In this document: piece by piece, positions 29,406 through 38,317 of the stretch
Numbering within the stretch: the first letter of the stretch is position 1
How the letters are laid out: every line of letters begins with the position of its first letter
DNA from: Mycolicibacter heraklionensis
GTDB taxonomy: Bacteria; Actinomycetota; Actinomycetes; Mycobacteriales; Mycobacteriaceae
Direction: 5' to 3'
DNA: 64,000 nucleotides
Assembly (NCBI GenBank): GCA_001673575.1
Contig: LZME01000007.1
Span: 21,545 to 85,544, forward strand
Notes under the pieces: generated by a model
The model's database searches: none
What the model was told of the DNA's origin: nothing
The model's input: the letters and a program-made list of their open reading frames with translations, nothing else
Program-made: the position numbers and the translations under genes

Positions 29406-32400
29406 TTACTTCCGGCCACCAGGCAGCCCCGCTAGGTAGCCGTCGGCGCGGGATGTCTGGCCGGGTCCGCTGTTGTTGGTGACGTTGATGGGCCCGTTGA
29501 ACACCTGGCCGGTGGTGGTGGTGTTGTTGCTGTGCTGGTTGGTGGTGTAGTTGTTGCCCGCCTTGCCGCTCTGCGAGTTCGCCAGCGGGGTGCTGTTGTC
29601 GGTGGGCTGGATAGACGAGGTGATCGCGTCCAGGACCGGCATCAGCCCGTCGAACGGGCCGCCACCACCACCGCCGAGGCCGCCATCGCTGAACCCAAAG
29701 TTGCCGGGCCCCGCCAAGCCCGCGCTGCCCCAGAACGAGTCGTCATCGTCGCGCCCCAGGCCCTTGAGCAGCATGCCGCCCAGCAAGTTGGCGACCCCGG
29801 TGCCGAGTTTGGAGATCCCCCACTGCGTCGGGTCGGAGAACAGATCTCCGTCGAAACCCATCCCGGATAGCAAGCCAGAGAACAGTTCCTGCCCAAAGCT
29901 CTTGGCATCGGGTCCACTCGACCCGCTTTCGCCCCGCTGGTTGGCCTTGTCCTGCACCTCGGCGGCGTGAGCCTGTGCTTCCGTCAGGTCCTCCAACGCG
30001 TCCTGGTGCCGGCGGATCGCCACCTCCAACGCCCGCTCCGCCGCTTCCCGACGCGACTGCTTGGCGTCGTCGGGCAGCTCCTCGAGTCGCTGCTGCGCCT
30101 GGCGGATACCGAACTCGCTGTCATCCACCCGGTTCTGCGCGTTGCGCACCCGCCGGGCCGCCGCCGCACTCGCGCCACCACCACGACCGCCACCCCCACC
30201 GCCCAGAACGGACGCGCTGCCGTGCGTCACCAACGGCGCAGTGGGGAGCTGGCCTCCGTTGCGGTTCATGAAGATATGGACGTGGTCCAGGTGGTTCTGG
30301 GTGGCGTCGCCACGGTCCTCCATCGGGGTGCCGGTGCGGTCACCCGTGCGGAATGAACGCTGCTGCCACAGGACGTGCGTCAAGCCGAGGGCATCACCAT
30401 TGGTCAGAGCGAACGCCGCCACCGCGTTGCCCAGCGCCCGCCCCTGCGGGGTGTCCCAGCCGGGAATCATGACGTCCATCGCGTTGCCCGAGCTGTGCTC
30501 GTTGAAGCCATCCGGCGCCCGGTAGCCGCCAATGTTGCCGATCTGCGGGAACTGCTGCATCAACACGTCATGCAGGTACGCGGGGCCGGGGTTCAGGCCC
30601 CCCTTGTCGTAAGAGCGCATCGACGCCCCAAGTCGGCGGCCCGTCTCGACCCAGATGGCCAGGGAACGGGCGCGGTTGGCCGGCGACAACGGGATGAACG
30701 CCTCACCGTGAGTCGAGGGTTCGGCCCACTGCACCAGTCCGGCTCCAGCAACGGGCCGCTGCAGCATCGCCTGCTTCGGCAGCTTGCCGCTCGCGAACGA
30801 CGCGACGCTGCGATACACGTCGTACATACCGCCCCGAGCACGCGCCGGCGGCAGGAAGCTGCCCAACGACCCTGGCATCCCACCACCCGGCTCCACCGTC
30901 ACGGGAATGGTGGGGGCGGCGCTAGCGATGTTGCGCAGGAACGCATCCACCCGCTCCTGCGCCCGGGTCGTATCGGCATCGACGGTCAGCGCGGGGGTCG
31001 CCGCCTCCACTTTCTGCAGCAGCTTCTCGAACTCCGCCACCGCCTGGTCGGTTTCGGCCGTGATGGTGACCGTGCCGTCCGGCGCGTCCTCGATCTTGAC
31101 GCCCAGGTCGTCTAGCTTCTGCCGCGCCTCGTCGTCGAGAACATCCACCACCACAGTCTTGCCGTTCGGGACCTGCAGGATGGTGGCGCCCAGCTCCCGG
31201 AACCGCTCGACGGCGGTGTCGGTGGCCTCCCACGTGCCGTCGAGCGCCTGCCTGCCCTCGCGGATCTTCGCCGCCCCCGCATCGAAGCCGGTGCGCAACC
31301 GGTTGACGTTCTGGAGCAGCGTCACGATTGACTCGTTGACGTCCGGCATGACGTCGATGACGGTCTGTAGCCCCGACACCAGGGCGGTGCGGTTCGACAG
31401 GCTGTTGTCCGTGTTCTGCACGTAGGCGGTGATCTTGGCGTTGACCTCGTCCCAGCTGTTGCCCTCGCGTAGCAGCGCGCTGGTCAGATCGGCCGAGCCA
31501 ACTCCCGCCTCCTGCAGCGCCTTCCGCATCTGCTGATCCGCAGTGCTGGCCATGAACTGGTTGATCGAATCCGACGCCCGGGCACGCAGATTCGCGTACG
31601 CGTTGGCGTCACCCGTGCCGGTGGCGGCATCGATCAACTGGCTGGGGTCGATGCCGAAGGACTTGGCCCGCCCGATGTCGGTGGTGCCGTACTGGTCCTC
31701 GGCCTGGAACCGGTCCTTGACCTTTTCCCGGGAGCCCTCGGTGATGCGGCCTGTCACTTTGTCGAGGGTTTCGAGCAATTCCTGCTCGGCCCGCTTGTGC
31801 TCCTCCGCCGCGACGGCGGCCTCGGCATGCTTGGCCGCCAGGAACCCCAGGCCGGCGGTCGCGCCCGTGATGGCCAGACCTAGCGGGCCACCGAACACGC
31901 CATAGACGAGGCTGCGGCCCGCGATACTCAGCCCGGTGGTGGCGGCCCGCGTCGCCCCCATGACGCCCTGCATCGACCGCAACCGAGTGGTGGTGTCCCC
32001 CACCGACGTACGGAACCGGCCCCACGGCCCCAACTGATCCACCATCTGGGACCGCAGATCCCGGGCGAACTGGGTGTTGAGCTGCTGGGAACGGCCGAAC
32101 GCCGCCGCCTGTTGCGCCCCCTGCAGGTACGCCATCCGCATGCGCCCCACCGGACCCAACAGGCCCGCCTGGGCCTGCGACAGCAGGCCCGTCTGCCTCA
32201 CCATTCCGGTGGTGCGGTCCGTGACATCCCGCAACGGCAGCCGCAGCGCACCGATCGTGCCGGCCCACCCGAGGCTCGCCCCCTCGACCGCCTTCAGCGC
32301 AGGCGGGAGTAGCCGTGACCTCAGGTACAGCGCCCCCATGGCGATTCCGAGGGCCGTCACCACACCCTGACTATTGCCGAACGCACTCGCCATCGAATTA

Positions 32401-33959
32401 ACCAGCGGTGCAATCAGTTTCAGCGTGGACGCGAAGGTGGTCCACACGGTGATCCCGCCACCAGCCAACGCGGTTCCGACAGCACGCGCCGCCGATGCCA
32501 AACCGGGCCCCATCACCCGAACAGCATCCGCAATATCCGTGACGCCCGTCTTGAGTAACCCCAGCCCCGTCTTCACGCCAGGCGACGACAGGAACCCGAG
32601 GAACCGCTCAATGCCGTCAGCCAAACCGGTGCCTAGTTGCGTGGCGGCGGGGCCAAGCGTTTTCATCTTGTCTGACAATGCATTTAGCCCAGCAGGGGCG
32701 CGGTCGAACAGGGGACGTAGGAAGTTGGCCGCCAAGATTCGCTGCTGAGAGCCAAGAACCAGCATCGAACCGCTGTAGGTCTTGCGCAGTTCCTCCATGA
32801 CGCCCGCGACCGCTCGCGTTGCACCCGCCGGGCCGTCGGTGCCCTCCATGATTCCGCGGTTGAGCGCGTCGATCGCCTCACCAGCAGGAACAAGCCCCTT
32901 GGAGATCATCTTCTGGGCTTCAGAGGCCGTGAGCCCCATGGAGTTCGCCAGGATGGCCAACGCGGGAACGCCGGCCTGCGACAGGCTCAGCACCTCACCG
33001 CCGGTGATCTTGCCCTGAGCCGCGATCTTCCCGTACGCGGTCGACAACTGCTCCAGCTTCGCCGGGTCACCACCATCAGCCGCCACCGCGTTGGCCAGCG
33101 CCTGAATCGACGGCACCACCTGCTCCGAGGCCGCACCCATCGCGATCAAACCGCGTGCCATACCAAGGAATTGGTCCGCCGCATAGGGTGTGCCCTGCGC
33201 CAGCTCCGTCACCCGCGACACCATGGTGTCGGCGGCGCCCGCGTCTCCCATCAGCTGCCGCATTGACACGGTGGCGTCCTGGATCGTCTGCAGTCGGTCC
33301 ATGCCGCCGCGCAGCACACCGGTGGCGGCGAACACGCCCCCGAGGCCCGCCACCGCGGCCGTCGCCGTCCCGACGCGCCGCAACGTCCCCAGCATGGCGG
33401 AGCCACCACGCTGGGCGGCCCGCTGCATGCCGGACGTCAACTGCGACTCCATCACCAAACCGGCCGACATCGCCTGCGCCTGCATCCGGCCGTACGAGCC
33501 GCCCGCAATCCCGCCGGCCATCCGAGCGGCCTTCGCCTGCTGCTGAGCCGTCGTCAGCATCCGGGTCTTGACCGCCAGGTCCTGCGCGAGCAGCGACTCT
33601 TTGCGCATCGCCCGCGCAACGCCCTCTTGGGCCGTCGCTCGGGCCCGCGCGGTGACGGTGCTACGCCGGTTCAGGTCCTCCAGCCCCGCTTGCGCGATTC
33701 GGATGCGGCCCAGCTGATCCCGCCGTGCCGCTTCCGCCTTCGCTACCGCAGCGGTGTGCTTTTGCACCTCCTTGAGCGCCCGCACCGACTGCGCGGAGGC
33801 GGTGGACATGCCCGTCACCATCTGATTGCTCATCGCGCGCGACGCCATACCCATATGGCGCGTCACGTCACCCGTCATGCGACGCATGCCGGGCGCGATG
33901 CGCGAGGTCTCCGGCATTATCGTGACGTAGACGCGTGCCAGCTCAATGGCACCAGCCAT
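29406..33959 (-). CDS. Phage tail tape-measure protein with embedded peptidase-like domain
   Basis: A 1517-residue protein, the largest in the window. The N-terminal 200 residues are Ala/Arg-rich helices. About residues 240-420 hold the tape-measure core (VTELAQGTPYAADQFLGMARGLIAMGAA, SLSQAGVPALAILANSMGL). Hydrophobic stretches follow. Near residues 1120-1230 is a compact domain with NEHSSGNAMDVM and NHLDHVHIF, the metal-site pattern of M15/VanY-like peptidoglycan peptidases often found in mycobacteriophage tape measures. The Gly/Asn-rich C-terminus ends in LAGLPGGRK. By the usual 0.15 nm per residue it would set a tail over 200 nm long. GAGGTGAG lies just before its ATG. No tail chaperone or other tail gene accompanies it. 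Confidence 0.93.
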   Translation of the reverse strand: MAGAIELARVYVTIMPETSRIAPGMRRMTGDVTRHMGMASRAMSNQMVTGMSTASAQSVRALKEVQKHTAAVAKAEAARRDQLGRIRIAQAGLEDLNRRSTVTARARATAQEGVARAMRKESLLAQDLAVKTRMLTTAQQQAKAARMAGGIAGGSYGRMQAQAMSAGLVMESQLTSGMQRAAQRGGSAMLGTLRRVGTATAAVAGLGGVFAATGVLRGGMDRLQTIQDATVSMRQLMGDAGAADTMVSRVTELAQGTPYAADQFLGMARGLIAMGAASEQVVPSIQALANAVAADGGDPAKLEQLSTAYGKIAAQGKITGGEVLSLSQAGVPALAILANSMGLTASEAQKMISKGLVPAGEAIDALNRGIMEGTDGPAGATRAVAGVMEELRKTYSGSMLVLGSQQRILAANFLRPLFDRAPAGLNALSDKMKTLGPAATQLGTGLADGIERFLGFLSSPGVKTGLGLLKTGVTDIADAVRVMGPGLASAARAVGTALAGGGITVWTTFASTLKLIAPLVNSMASAFGNSQGVVTALGIAMGALYLRSRLLPPALKAVEGASLGWAGTIGALRLPLRDVTDRTTGMVRQTGLLSQAQAGLLGPVGRMRMAYLQGAQQAAAFGRSQQLNTQFARDLRSQMVDQLGPWGRFRTSVGDTTTRLRSMQGVMGATRAATTGLSIAGRSLVYGVFGGPLGLAITGATAGLGFLAAKHAEAAVAAEEHKRAEQELLETLDKVTGRITEGSREKVKDRFQAEDQYGTTDIGRAKSFGIDPSQLIDAATGTGDANAYANLRARASDSINQFMASTADQQMRKALQEAGVGSADLTSALLREGNSWDEVNAKITAYVQNTDNSLSNRTALVSGLQTVIDVMPDVNESIVTLLQNVNRLRTGFDAGAAKIREGRQALDGTWEATDTAVERFRELGATILQVPNGKTVVVDVLDDEARQKLDDLGVKIEDAPDGTVTITAETDQAVAEFEKLLQKVEAATPALTVDADTTRAQERVDAFLRNIASAAPTIPVTVEPGGGMPGSLGSFLPPARARGGMYDVYRSVASFASGKLPKQAMLQRPVAGAGLVQWAEPSTHGEAFIPLSPANRARSLAIWVETGRRLGASMRSYDKGGLNPGPAYLHDVLMQQFPQIGNIGGYRAPDGFNEHSSGNAMDVMIPGWDTPQGRALGNAVAAFALTNGDALGLTHVLWQQRSFRTGDRTGTPMEDRGDATQNHLDHVHIFMNRNGGQLPTAPLVTHGSASVLGGGGGGRGGGASAAAARRVRNAQNRVDDSEFGIRQAQQRLEELPDDAKQSRREAAERALEVAIRRHQDALEDLTEAQAHAAEVQDKANQRGESGSSGPDAKSFGQELFSGLLSGMGFDGDLFSDPTQWGISKLGTGVANLLGGMLLKGLGRDDDDSFWGSAGLAGPGNFGFSDGGLGGGGGGPFDGLMPVLDAITSSIQPTDNSTPLANSQSGKAGNNYTTNQHSNNTTTTGQVFNGPINVTNNSGPGQTSRADGYLAGLPGGRK

Positions 33960-33981
33960 GTCTCACCTCGTCTCTACGGCG

Positions 33982-34038
33982 AAGGGGGCGGTGACGCCAT
34001 CTGCGGGGGCACTACTCCCCGACATCACCGCCCCCCTT
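33982..34038. terminator. Hairpin upstream of the tape-measure gene
   Basis: AAGGGGGCGGTGA (33982-33994) pairs with TCACCGCCCCCCTT (34025-34038) with one bulged base. The loop contains a GGGGCACT motif (34006-34013) that is repeated elsewhere in the element. It lies in the 188-bp gap between the prohead protease and the tape-measure start, so the tape measure probably forms a separate transcription unit. Confidence 0.6.
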
Positions 34039-34147
34039 ACCTTTTGGCACTGGGCAACACAACCCACCAGGGTGTTTCATGCCCCTGCCGGCCGAAAGGA
34101 GTTAACGCGCCGGCAGAGTCTTTAATCAGGCCGTCCAAATCACGGCA

Positions 34148-35158
34148 TCATTTCCAAGGTCGATAACTCGGGTTCATGTAGGCCACGGCGTCGCGGCGAT
34201 CACGTTGCCGCGCCAGTTCTCGCTCCGCCTCCGCACGGCGGACCATCTCCTCCACCACCGCCCGCTGATGCGGAAGAATGGAATGGATGCCGAGGTCCGC
34301 GGGGGTAATCCGCCCCGGGTCAACACAGCCGATGGATTTAGGGGTGACGCGGCCATTGACCAAACCGGGGACCGGTGGGAACCCCAGGACCTCCTCAGCG
34401 CGCGCCAGAATGTTCCGGCCGATCGCCTGCCGAGCCCGATACACCGATGCGTCGTAGGCCATCTGCTTCTCTGCCTCCTCGCGCGTCATCAATGGTTTCC
34501 CGGAACGGCGGTTCGACCGGTTCGCCCGCTTGGCATCGGCAAGCATGATCGCTTCCATCTCAGCTCGGGTCAACGTCTTCTTCACGCCATTCCTGCCCTT
34601 TCTCCGCTTACCGAGAACCTCGGCGACAGTCGTCGGGTTTGCTCCCCAATTAACCACCGACACATCGCCTTTGTGCAGCGACACCTCGGTGATGGTGCGC
34701 TGACTCTGCGGGTCGTCATAGCCCGGCGCGGCTGACCAAGTTTGTGCCTTGACCCTGAATGCGAACGACATCTCGTTCATGTCGCCGCGCCGCATCTTGG
34801 GTTCCAGCTGCTGCACGTCCGGGTCAGACCGGTCAAGTTCAGCCCGCACCTTCAACCCGTGGTCATCGACCGACAGTTCAAGGGTGCCGGACCCGGTACG
34901 GGCCAGCGGGAGCCCTTCATGGTTGACCAACAAGTGCAGGTCCGGCTGCTCTCGCAGCGTCCGATCGAAGGCATTGCGGCCGATCTGCTCGATCCAGCCG
35001 CAATTCGCTGGCCCGCCATACATTTCGTAGGGCTCGAACGTTGCGGCGTAGCCGATCAGCGTCACGGTGCCGCTGTCCGCACGAAACTCGAACGGCGCCG
35101 CAGATCGCAGCTCTCTGACGTCCAGGAGTGCCTGGCGATTTTTGGGGGTTATAGTCAC
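34148..35158 (-). CDS. HK97-family prohead protease (with C-terminal extension)
   Basis: A 336-residue protein. The N-terminal 180 residues are an HK97-type prohead protease: LIGYAATFEPYE near residue 35, catalytic-type His80 in LLVNHEGLPLAR, Ser131 in MNEMSFAFRV, and EVSLHKGDVSVVNWGANP. The C-terminal half is a basic, helical extension without recognised similarity. Such proteases mature capsids, but no capsid gene follows here; in phiRv1 a capsid gene does. The start overlaps the preceding gene's stop by 4 bp (ATGA). It may act on a helper phage's capsid or remain from a former head operon. Confidence 0.9.
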   Translation of the reverse strand: MTITPKNRQALLDVRELRSAAPFEFRADSGTVTLIGYAATFEPYEMYGGPANCGWIEQIGRNAFDRTLREQPDLHLLVNHEGLPLARTGSGTLELSVDDHGLKVRAELDRSDPDVQQLEPKMRRGDMNEMSFAFRVKAQTWSAAPGYDDPQSQRTITEVSLHKGDVSVVNWGANPTTVAEVLGKRRKGRNGVKKTLTRAEMEAIMLADAKRANRSNRRSGKPLMTREEAEKQMAYDASVYRARQAIGRNILARAEEVLGFPPVPGLVNGRVTPKSIGCVDPGRITPADLGIHSILPHQRAVVEEMVRRAEAERELARQRDRRDAVAYMNPSYRPWK

Positions 35159-35442
35159 CGGCTCCCCCCGTCCCCAGATCCCCGCGCCGGCAGGAACGCG
35201 CCCAAGTCGGTCACCGGAACTTCCCAGGTGCCCGCTGCCTCCCGGACCGCGAGCGCATCCGGGTCATTGCGCAAGTGCTCAGGGATCGCGGAATCGACGC
35301 CCGTGACGTACCTCAGCGCCGCCGCCGCGCGCTCGGCCAATTCGGGGTCCCAGCCTCCGAGCCAGGTGAAAGCCTCCACTACCCGCTCTGGGTCGGCCTT
35401 CGCGACGGCCCTAACCGCCGCCACCACATCCGTCGCACTCAC
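35155..35442 (-). CDS. Small hypothetical phage protein
   Basis: A 95-residue acidic protein (VVAAVRAVAKADPERVVEAFTWLGGWDP, then EHLRNDPDALAVREAAG) with no recognised domain. It has 4-bp ATGA overlaps on both sides: with the HTH gene before it and the protease after it. This places it in the protease operon. Similar small acidic proteins occur beside the protease in phiRv-type elements, but I assign no function. Confidence 0.7.
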   Translation of the reverse strand: MSATDVVAAVRAVAKADPERVVEAFTWLGGWDPELAERAAAALRYVTGVDSAIPEHLRNDPDALAVREAAGTWEVPVTDLGAFLPARGSGDGGSR

Positions 35443-35819
35443 CGTTCACCCCCAAGGACAGCCAGTACGTCGGGGCGCGGAATCCACCACTGCCCGCGGA
35501 TCTTCCGAGCTGCCAGCGCGAGCTTCCCCCGTCTGCAGGACTTCCGAATACCGTCAGCAGAGATTCCCATCAGACCGGCCGCCTCCTCGACACTCAACAA
35601 CTGTTCCTCGTTAGCGTCCGTCATGCCTCCAGAATCCGGTCGTATCGTCGTGTCTGCGCGACCCCGAGCGCGACCCACGTACTCCGCCAGGTCCCCCTTC
35701 AGCCGGGCAACCTCAAGCGGCAGCGGGAGGCCATCACGACGCATGCGCCGCTCCAGATCTTCGATGGCAGACTGCAACAGCGCCGACTCGCGCACATCAG
35801 CACAGAAAAGCTCACGCAC
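35439..35819 (-). CDS. HTH (excisionase/MerR-like) DNA-binding protein
   Basis: A 126-residue protein with a helical N-terminal half (MRELFCADVRESALLQSAIEDLERRMR). Its C-terminal winged HTH reads LLSVEEAAGLMGISADGIRKSCRRGKLALAARKIRGQWWI, the pattern of the HTH_17/excisionase family. It is a candidate recombination directionality factor or regulator for the element. It overlaps the gene before it by 8 bp and the gene after it by 4 bp. Confidence 0.75.
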   Translation of the reverse strand: MRELFCADVRESALLQSAIEDLERRMRRDGLPLPLEVARLKGDLAEYVGRARGRADTTIRPDSGGMTDANEEQLLSVEEAAGLMGISADGIRKSCRRGKLALAARKIRGQWWIPRPDVLAVLGGER

Positions 35820-36159
35820 CGGCGGCCCACCTGTCGACCTCGGGACTACGCGGCAGCCACACCCCAGCGGCGTCCAGAATCAGCTCGACGCCCGGGAATA
35901 GTTCACCTGTCCGAAACCTCAAGACCGCCAGCCAATCCCGCGTGTTGATACGAGCCGCCGACTCCCCCGACCGGCGTCGGGCAGCACGAAACACCTCCGC
36001 AGGCAGATCCGCAATCCGCTGCGCACCCGTCGCCTGGATCTCCCCCACAGTTAATCCGGTAAACAGTGAGATCGCTTGGTGGGACCAGAGCGGCTCACCG
36101 CCGGTCCGGAGCACCAACGGCATGCACCGACCCTCGCGCGGTATGTCGACTTCCTGCAT
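35812..36159 (-). CDS. Hypothetical phage protein
   Basis: A 115-residue protein with QAISLFTGLTVGEIQATGAQRIADLPAEVFRAARRRSG and NTRDWLAVLRFRTGELFPGV. No domain is recognised. Its ATG shares a base with the stop of the WhiB-like gene (TGATG), and it overlaps the HTH gene by 8 bp, so it is part of the same operon. Confidence 0.65.
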   Translation of the reverse strand: MQEVDIPREGRCMPLVLRTGGEPLWSHQAISLFTGLTVGEIQATGAQRIADLPAEVFRAARRRSGESAARINTRDWLAVLRFRTGELFPGVELILDAAGVWLPRSPEVDRWAAGA

Positions 36160-36536
36160 CAGTGCCCCTCCTCGTCGACGAGGAGCCCGGCTACGACGCC
36201 CGTCGGCCGCTCACGGGCGGGCAACGCCCCAACCCACGCCGAGCACGCCGCCAACGCGGGGCAGTCGGCGCACATCTCGATGGCCTGCTGGTGCCGTTCG
36301 GCGGCACATTGCTCGGGTTCTCCAGCGCCCCGCGGGTCGAACAACGACCACAGGCCTAGACAGGCCGCACCGCGCAGATGGGGCGTCAACACCGACGCCG
36401 CCATCGTGTTCAGGAACTTCTCGCCGGCCGACAGCGTCGGTCGCAGGACTGGGCCCAGATGCAGCTGACGCCGTCGGCCAGCCGCGGCCTGGCGCTGCCG
36501 ATATGCGCGCGTGCGCTCAGCACTGCTCATGCTCAC
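36159..36536 (-). CDS. WhiB-like iron-sulfur regulator (phage type)
   Basis: A 125-residue protein from GTG 36536, which has GGGAGG 7-8 bases upstream and overlaps the preceding stop (GTGA). The WhiB cysteine pattern is present: C59-x29-C89-x2-C92-x5-C98. These four ligate a 4Fe-4S cluster in WhiB proteins. The usual GVWGG turn is degenerate (TGVVAGLL) and a basic tail is missing. Mycobacteriophage WhiB homologues such as TM4 gp49 block host WhiB2 and exclude other phages; this one may act similarly or regulate the element. The N-terminus (ERTRAYRQRQAAAGRRR) is basic. Confidence 0.75.
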   Translation of the reverse strand: MSMSSAERTRAYRQRQAAAGRRRQLHLGPVLRPTLSAGEKFLNTMAASVLTPHLRGAACLGLWSLFDPRGAGEPEQCAAERHQQAIEMCADCPALAACSAWVGALPARERPTGVVAGLLVDEEGH

Positions 36537-36775
36537 CGCTCGACCTCCCGCTGGTGGCGGGGCTCGCCGAAATCGACCGGCGGGTCCGGCGCATCGTCGG
36601 CGCATTGCGCCGGCGAGGCCTCGCTGACTCGGGGCCTGGCAACGCACGGGACGCGCCGCACCCGACCGTCAGGCCGCGAACACCACACGCCGGGGTCTGC
36701 GGCGCAGTTCGGGCACGGTAGCGCCGAGTCGACATCGGCGTACGCGGCCCAGATCGCCTCGCCGGACCTGCTCAT
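36533..36775 (-). CDS. Small Zn-ribbon-like phage protein
   Basis: An 80-residue protein with CPNCAADPGVWCSRPDGRVRRVPCVAR, a cysteine pattern (C-x2-C-x8-C-x11-C) expected to bind zinc. Similar short proteins occur in mycobacteriophages. It starts the operon that runs through WhiB, HTH and protease genes, and lies just downstream of the GGGGCACT repeat block. Role unknown. Confidence 0.7.
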   Translation of the reverse strand: MSRSGEAIWAAYADVDSALPCPNCAADPGVWCSRPDGRVRRVPCVARPRVSEASPAQCADDAPDPPVDFGEPRHQREVER

Positions 36776-36810
36776 CGGAACCTCCCTTGACCTGCGGTGT
36801 TGGTGGTTTC

Positions 36811-36894
36811 AGTGCCCCTAGTGCCCCTTCGTCGGTATGAGCTCTTAGGTGTGCGCGCGTAGGGGGAACCAGGAAAAGGGGCACTTGGGGCACT
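36811..36894. promoter_or_regulatory. Four GGGGCACT/AGTGCCCC motifs in an inverted repeat
   Basis: AGTGCCCC occurs at 36811-36818 and 36820-36827. Its complement occurs at 36878-36885 and 36887-36894. The two 19-bp arms 36811-36829 and 36876-36894 are complementary except one position. The tandem copies are spaced 9 bp apart, like iterons or cooperative operators. The block sits between the primase-helicase and the downstream WhiB/protease operon and includes the primase stop codon. Further copies are at 36161-36168 and 34006-34013. Confidence 0.7.
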
Positions 36895-38317
36895 AGTCGG
36901 CGTCATGGCCGTCTCCGTCCTCGGGCTTTAGCGCGATCCCGAGCCGCCACTTTTTGCCGTTGGACCGGTGGACTGCGTAGCCCTTGAGGTCGAGGGCTTG
37001 CCCGAATGCCTTGAGGCTGAGTGGTTCGGCGCCGTCGGCTGCCCGCCACCTGTCCCAGGCGTCGAATAGCTGCGATGTGGTGGCCTTGACCGCGGGACTG
37101 GTGTTGCAGCACTCAGCGATGAATCGGCCGACCGCGTCGCTAGCAAGCTGATAGGCGTCGGTGGCCGCCATGACGCTTGGTGGCTCGTCCAGGCCGCCGC
37201 GTTGGCGGTAGTCGGCCCAGCCCGCCAGCATCCACGCCAGCACGCCGTCCGCCTCCGCTTGAAGCCGCTCATCCAGATGTGGATCTCGTTCGGCGGGCGG
37301 GATCTCGACTCCGAAGGGTATGACGCGGATTCGGCGCCAGATCGCCGGATCATCGCCCGAGACCTTTGGCAGGTGGTTTGTAATAAGCAGCGGCAGGTGA
37401 GCCGGCTCGAACTCGAAGAAATCCTGACGCATTCGTCGCGCACGAATGGTGTCGCCGCCCGTCAGCCGCTTCATCGTGGCTTCGGCGAGCCGCCGATCCC
37501 GCTCCGACTCCGAGACGACGATCAGGCGACGCCCCATCAGGTCCGCTTCCCCCGTTGGGTGGGCCCCTTCTCGATGCATGAACAGGTCAGGCTCGGCGGT
37601 ACTGGCGTAGTCGCCCAGCGCATGGCAAAACGCCTTGTACGTAACGCTTTTTCCGTTGGCGCCCGTGCCTGTCAGGATTGGAAGGATGTGCTCGGTGACC
37701 CGACCCAACAGTGCTACGCCCGCGAGGCGCTGCAGATAAGAGCGGACATCGTCCGCCGGTATGACGCGCTCGATGTGGCCCCGCCATGTCGCATCGCCAG
37801 GTGCATCGTGATGGGCGGCGCGGGCCACTTTGGTGATGCGGTCCCGCGGGTCGTGCGGCGCTAACGTCAGCGTCCGAAGGTCCAGGGTTCCGTTGGCGAG
37901 ATTCAGCAGGTAGGGATCAGCATCCAAGTCCTGCACTGTCGCGGCGAACTGCTCCAACGCAGCCGCCACCCCCAGCACCCCTTGGATTCCGTTGTGGGAC
38001 TCGCACTTGCGAACATCTGTGCGCAGCGATCGGTCGCCATCATCGCCCACGGAATCCACCAGCGCAGTTCGCAGCACCTCCAGCACCGCACGCGATGCCG
38101 CCCCACGGGTATCGAGCACCCAGCGGGCGCCGTCCCAGGTGTGCCAGCCCAACGCGTGCACGTGTAGCAACTTGTCGGCGTAGGCCTCGGCCAACCGGTA
38201 AGCCATCCGAACTTGTCCCGAATGCCGTTCAACCGGCGGATCAACTACCGCGCTGCTCGTCGGCGCGTACTTCCCCGAGCGGACCAGCTCCTCACCGCGA
38301 AGTTCATCCTCGGTCAA
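36893..38317 (-). CDS. Phage/plasmid primase-helicase (D5/P4 family)
   Basis: A 474-residue protein. A D5_N-type domain spans about residues 40-205. It is followed by an SF3-helicase ATPase domain with Walker A GTGANGKS (217-224), the Walker B region MGRRLIVVSESE, and motif C-like LPLLITNHLP. The C-terminal winged-helix part (SLKAFGQALDLKGYAVHRSNGKKWRLGIAL) fits the family. It probably unwinds and initiates replication of the excised element. phiRv1 has an equivalent gene at the same relative position. It overlaps DUF2742 by 14 bp. Confidence 0.9.
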   Translation of the reverse strand: MTEDELRGEELVRSGKYAPTSSAVVDPPVERHSGQVRMAYRLAEAYADKLLHVHALGWHTWDGARWVLDTRGAASRAVLEVLRTALVDSVGDDGDRSLRTDVRKCESHNGIQGVLGVAAALEQFAATVQDLDADPYLLNLANGTLDLRTLTLAPHDPRDRITKVARAAHHDAPGDATWRGHIERVIPADDVRSYLQRLAGVALLGRVTEHILPILTGTGANGKSVTYKAFCHALGDYASTAEPDLFMHREGAHPTGEADLMGRRLIVVSESERDRRLAEATMKRLTGGDTIRARRMRQDFFEFEPAHLPLLITNHLPKVSGDDPAIWRRIRVIPFGVEIPPAERDPHLDERLQAEADGVLAWMLAGWADYRQRGGLDEPPSVMAATDAYQLASDAVGRFIAECCNTSPAVKATTSQLFDAWDRWRAADGAEPLSLKAFGQALDLKGYAVHRSNGKKWRLGIALKPEDGDGHDAD

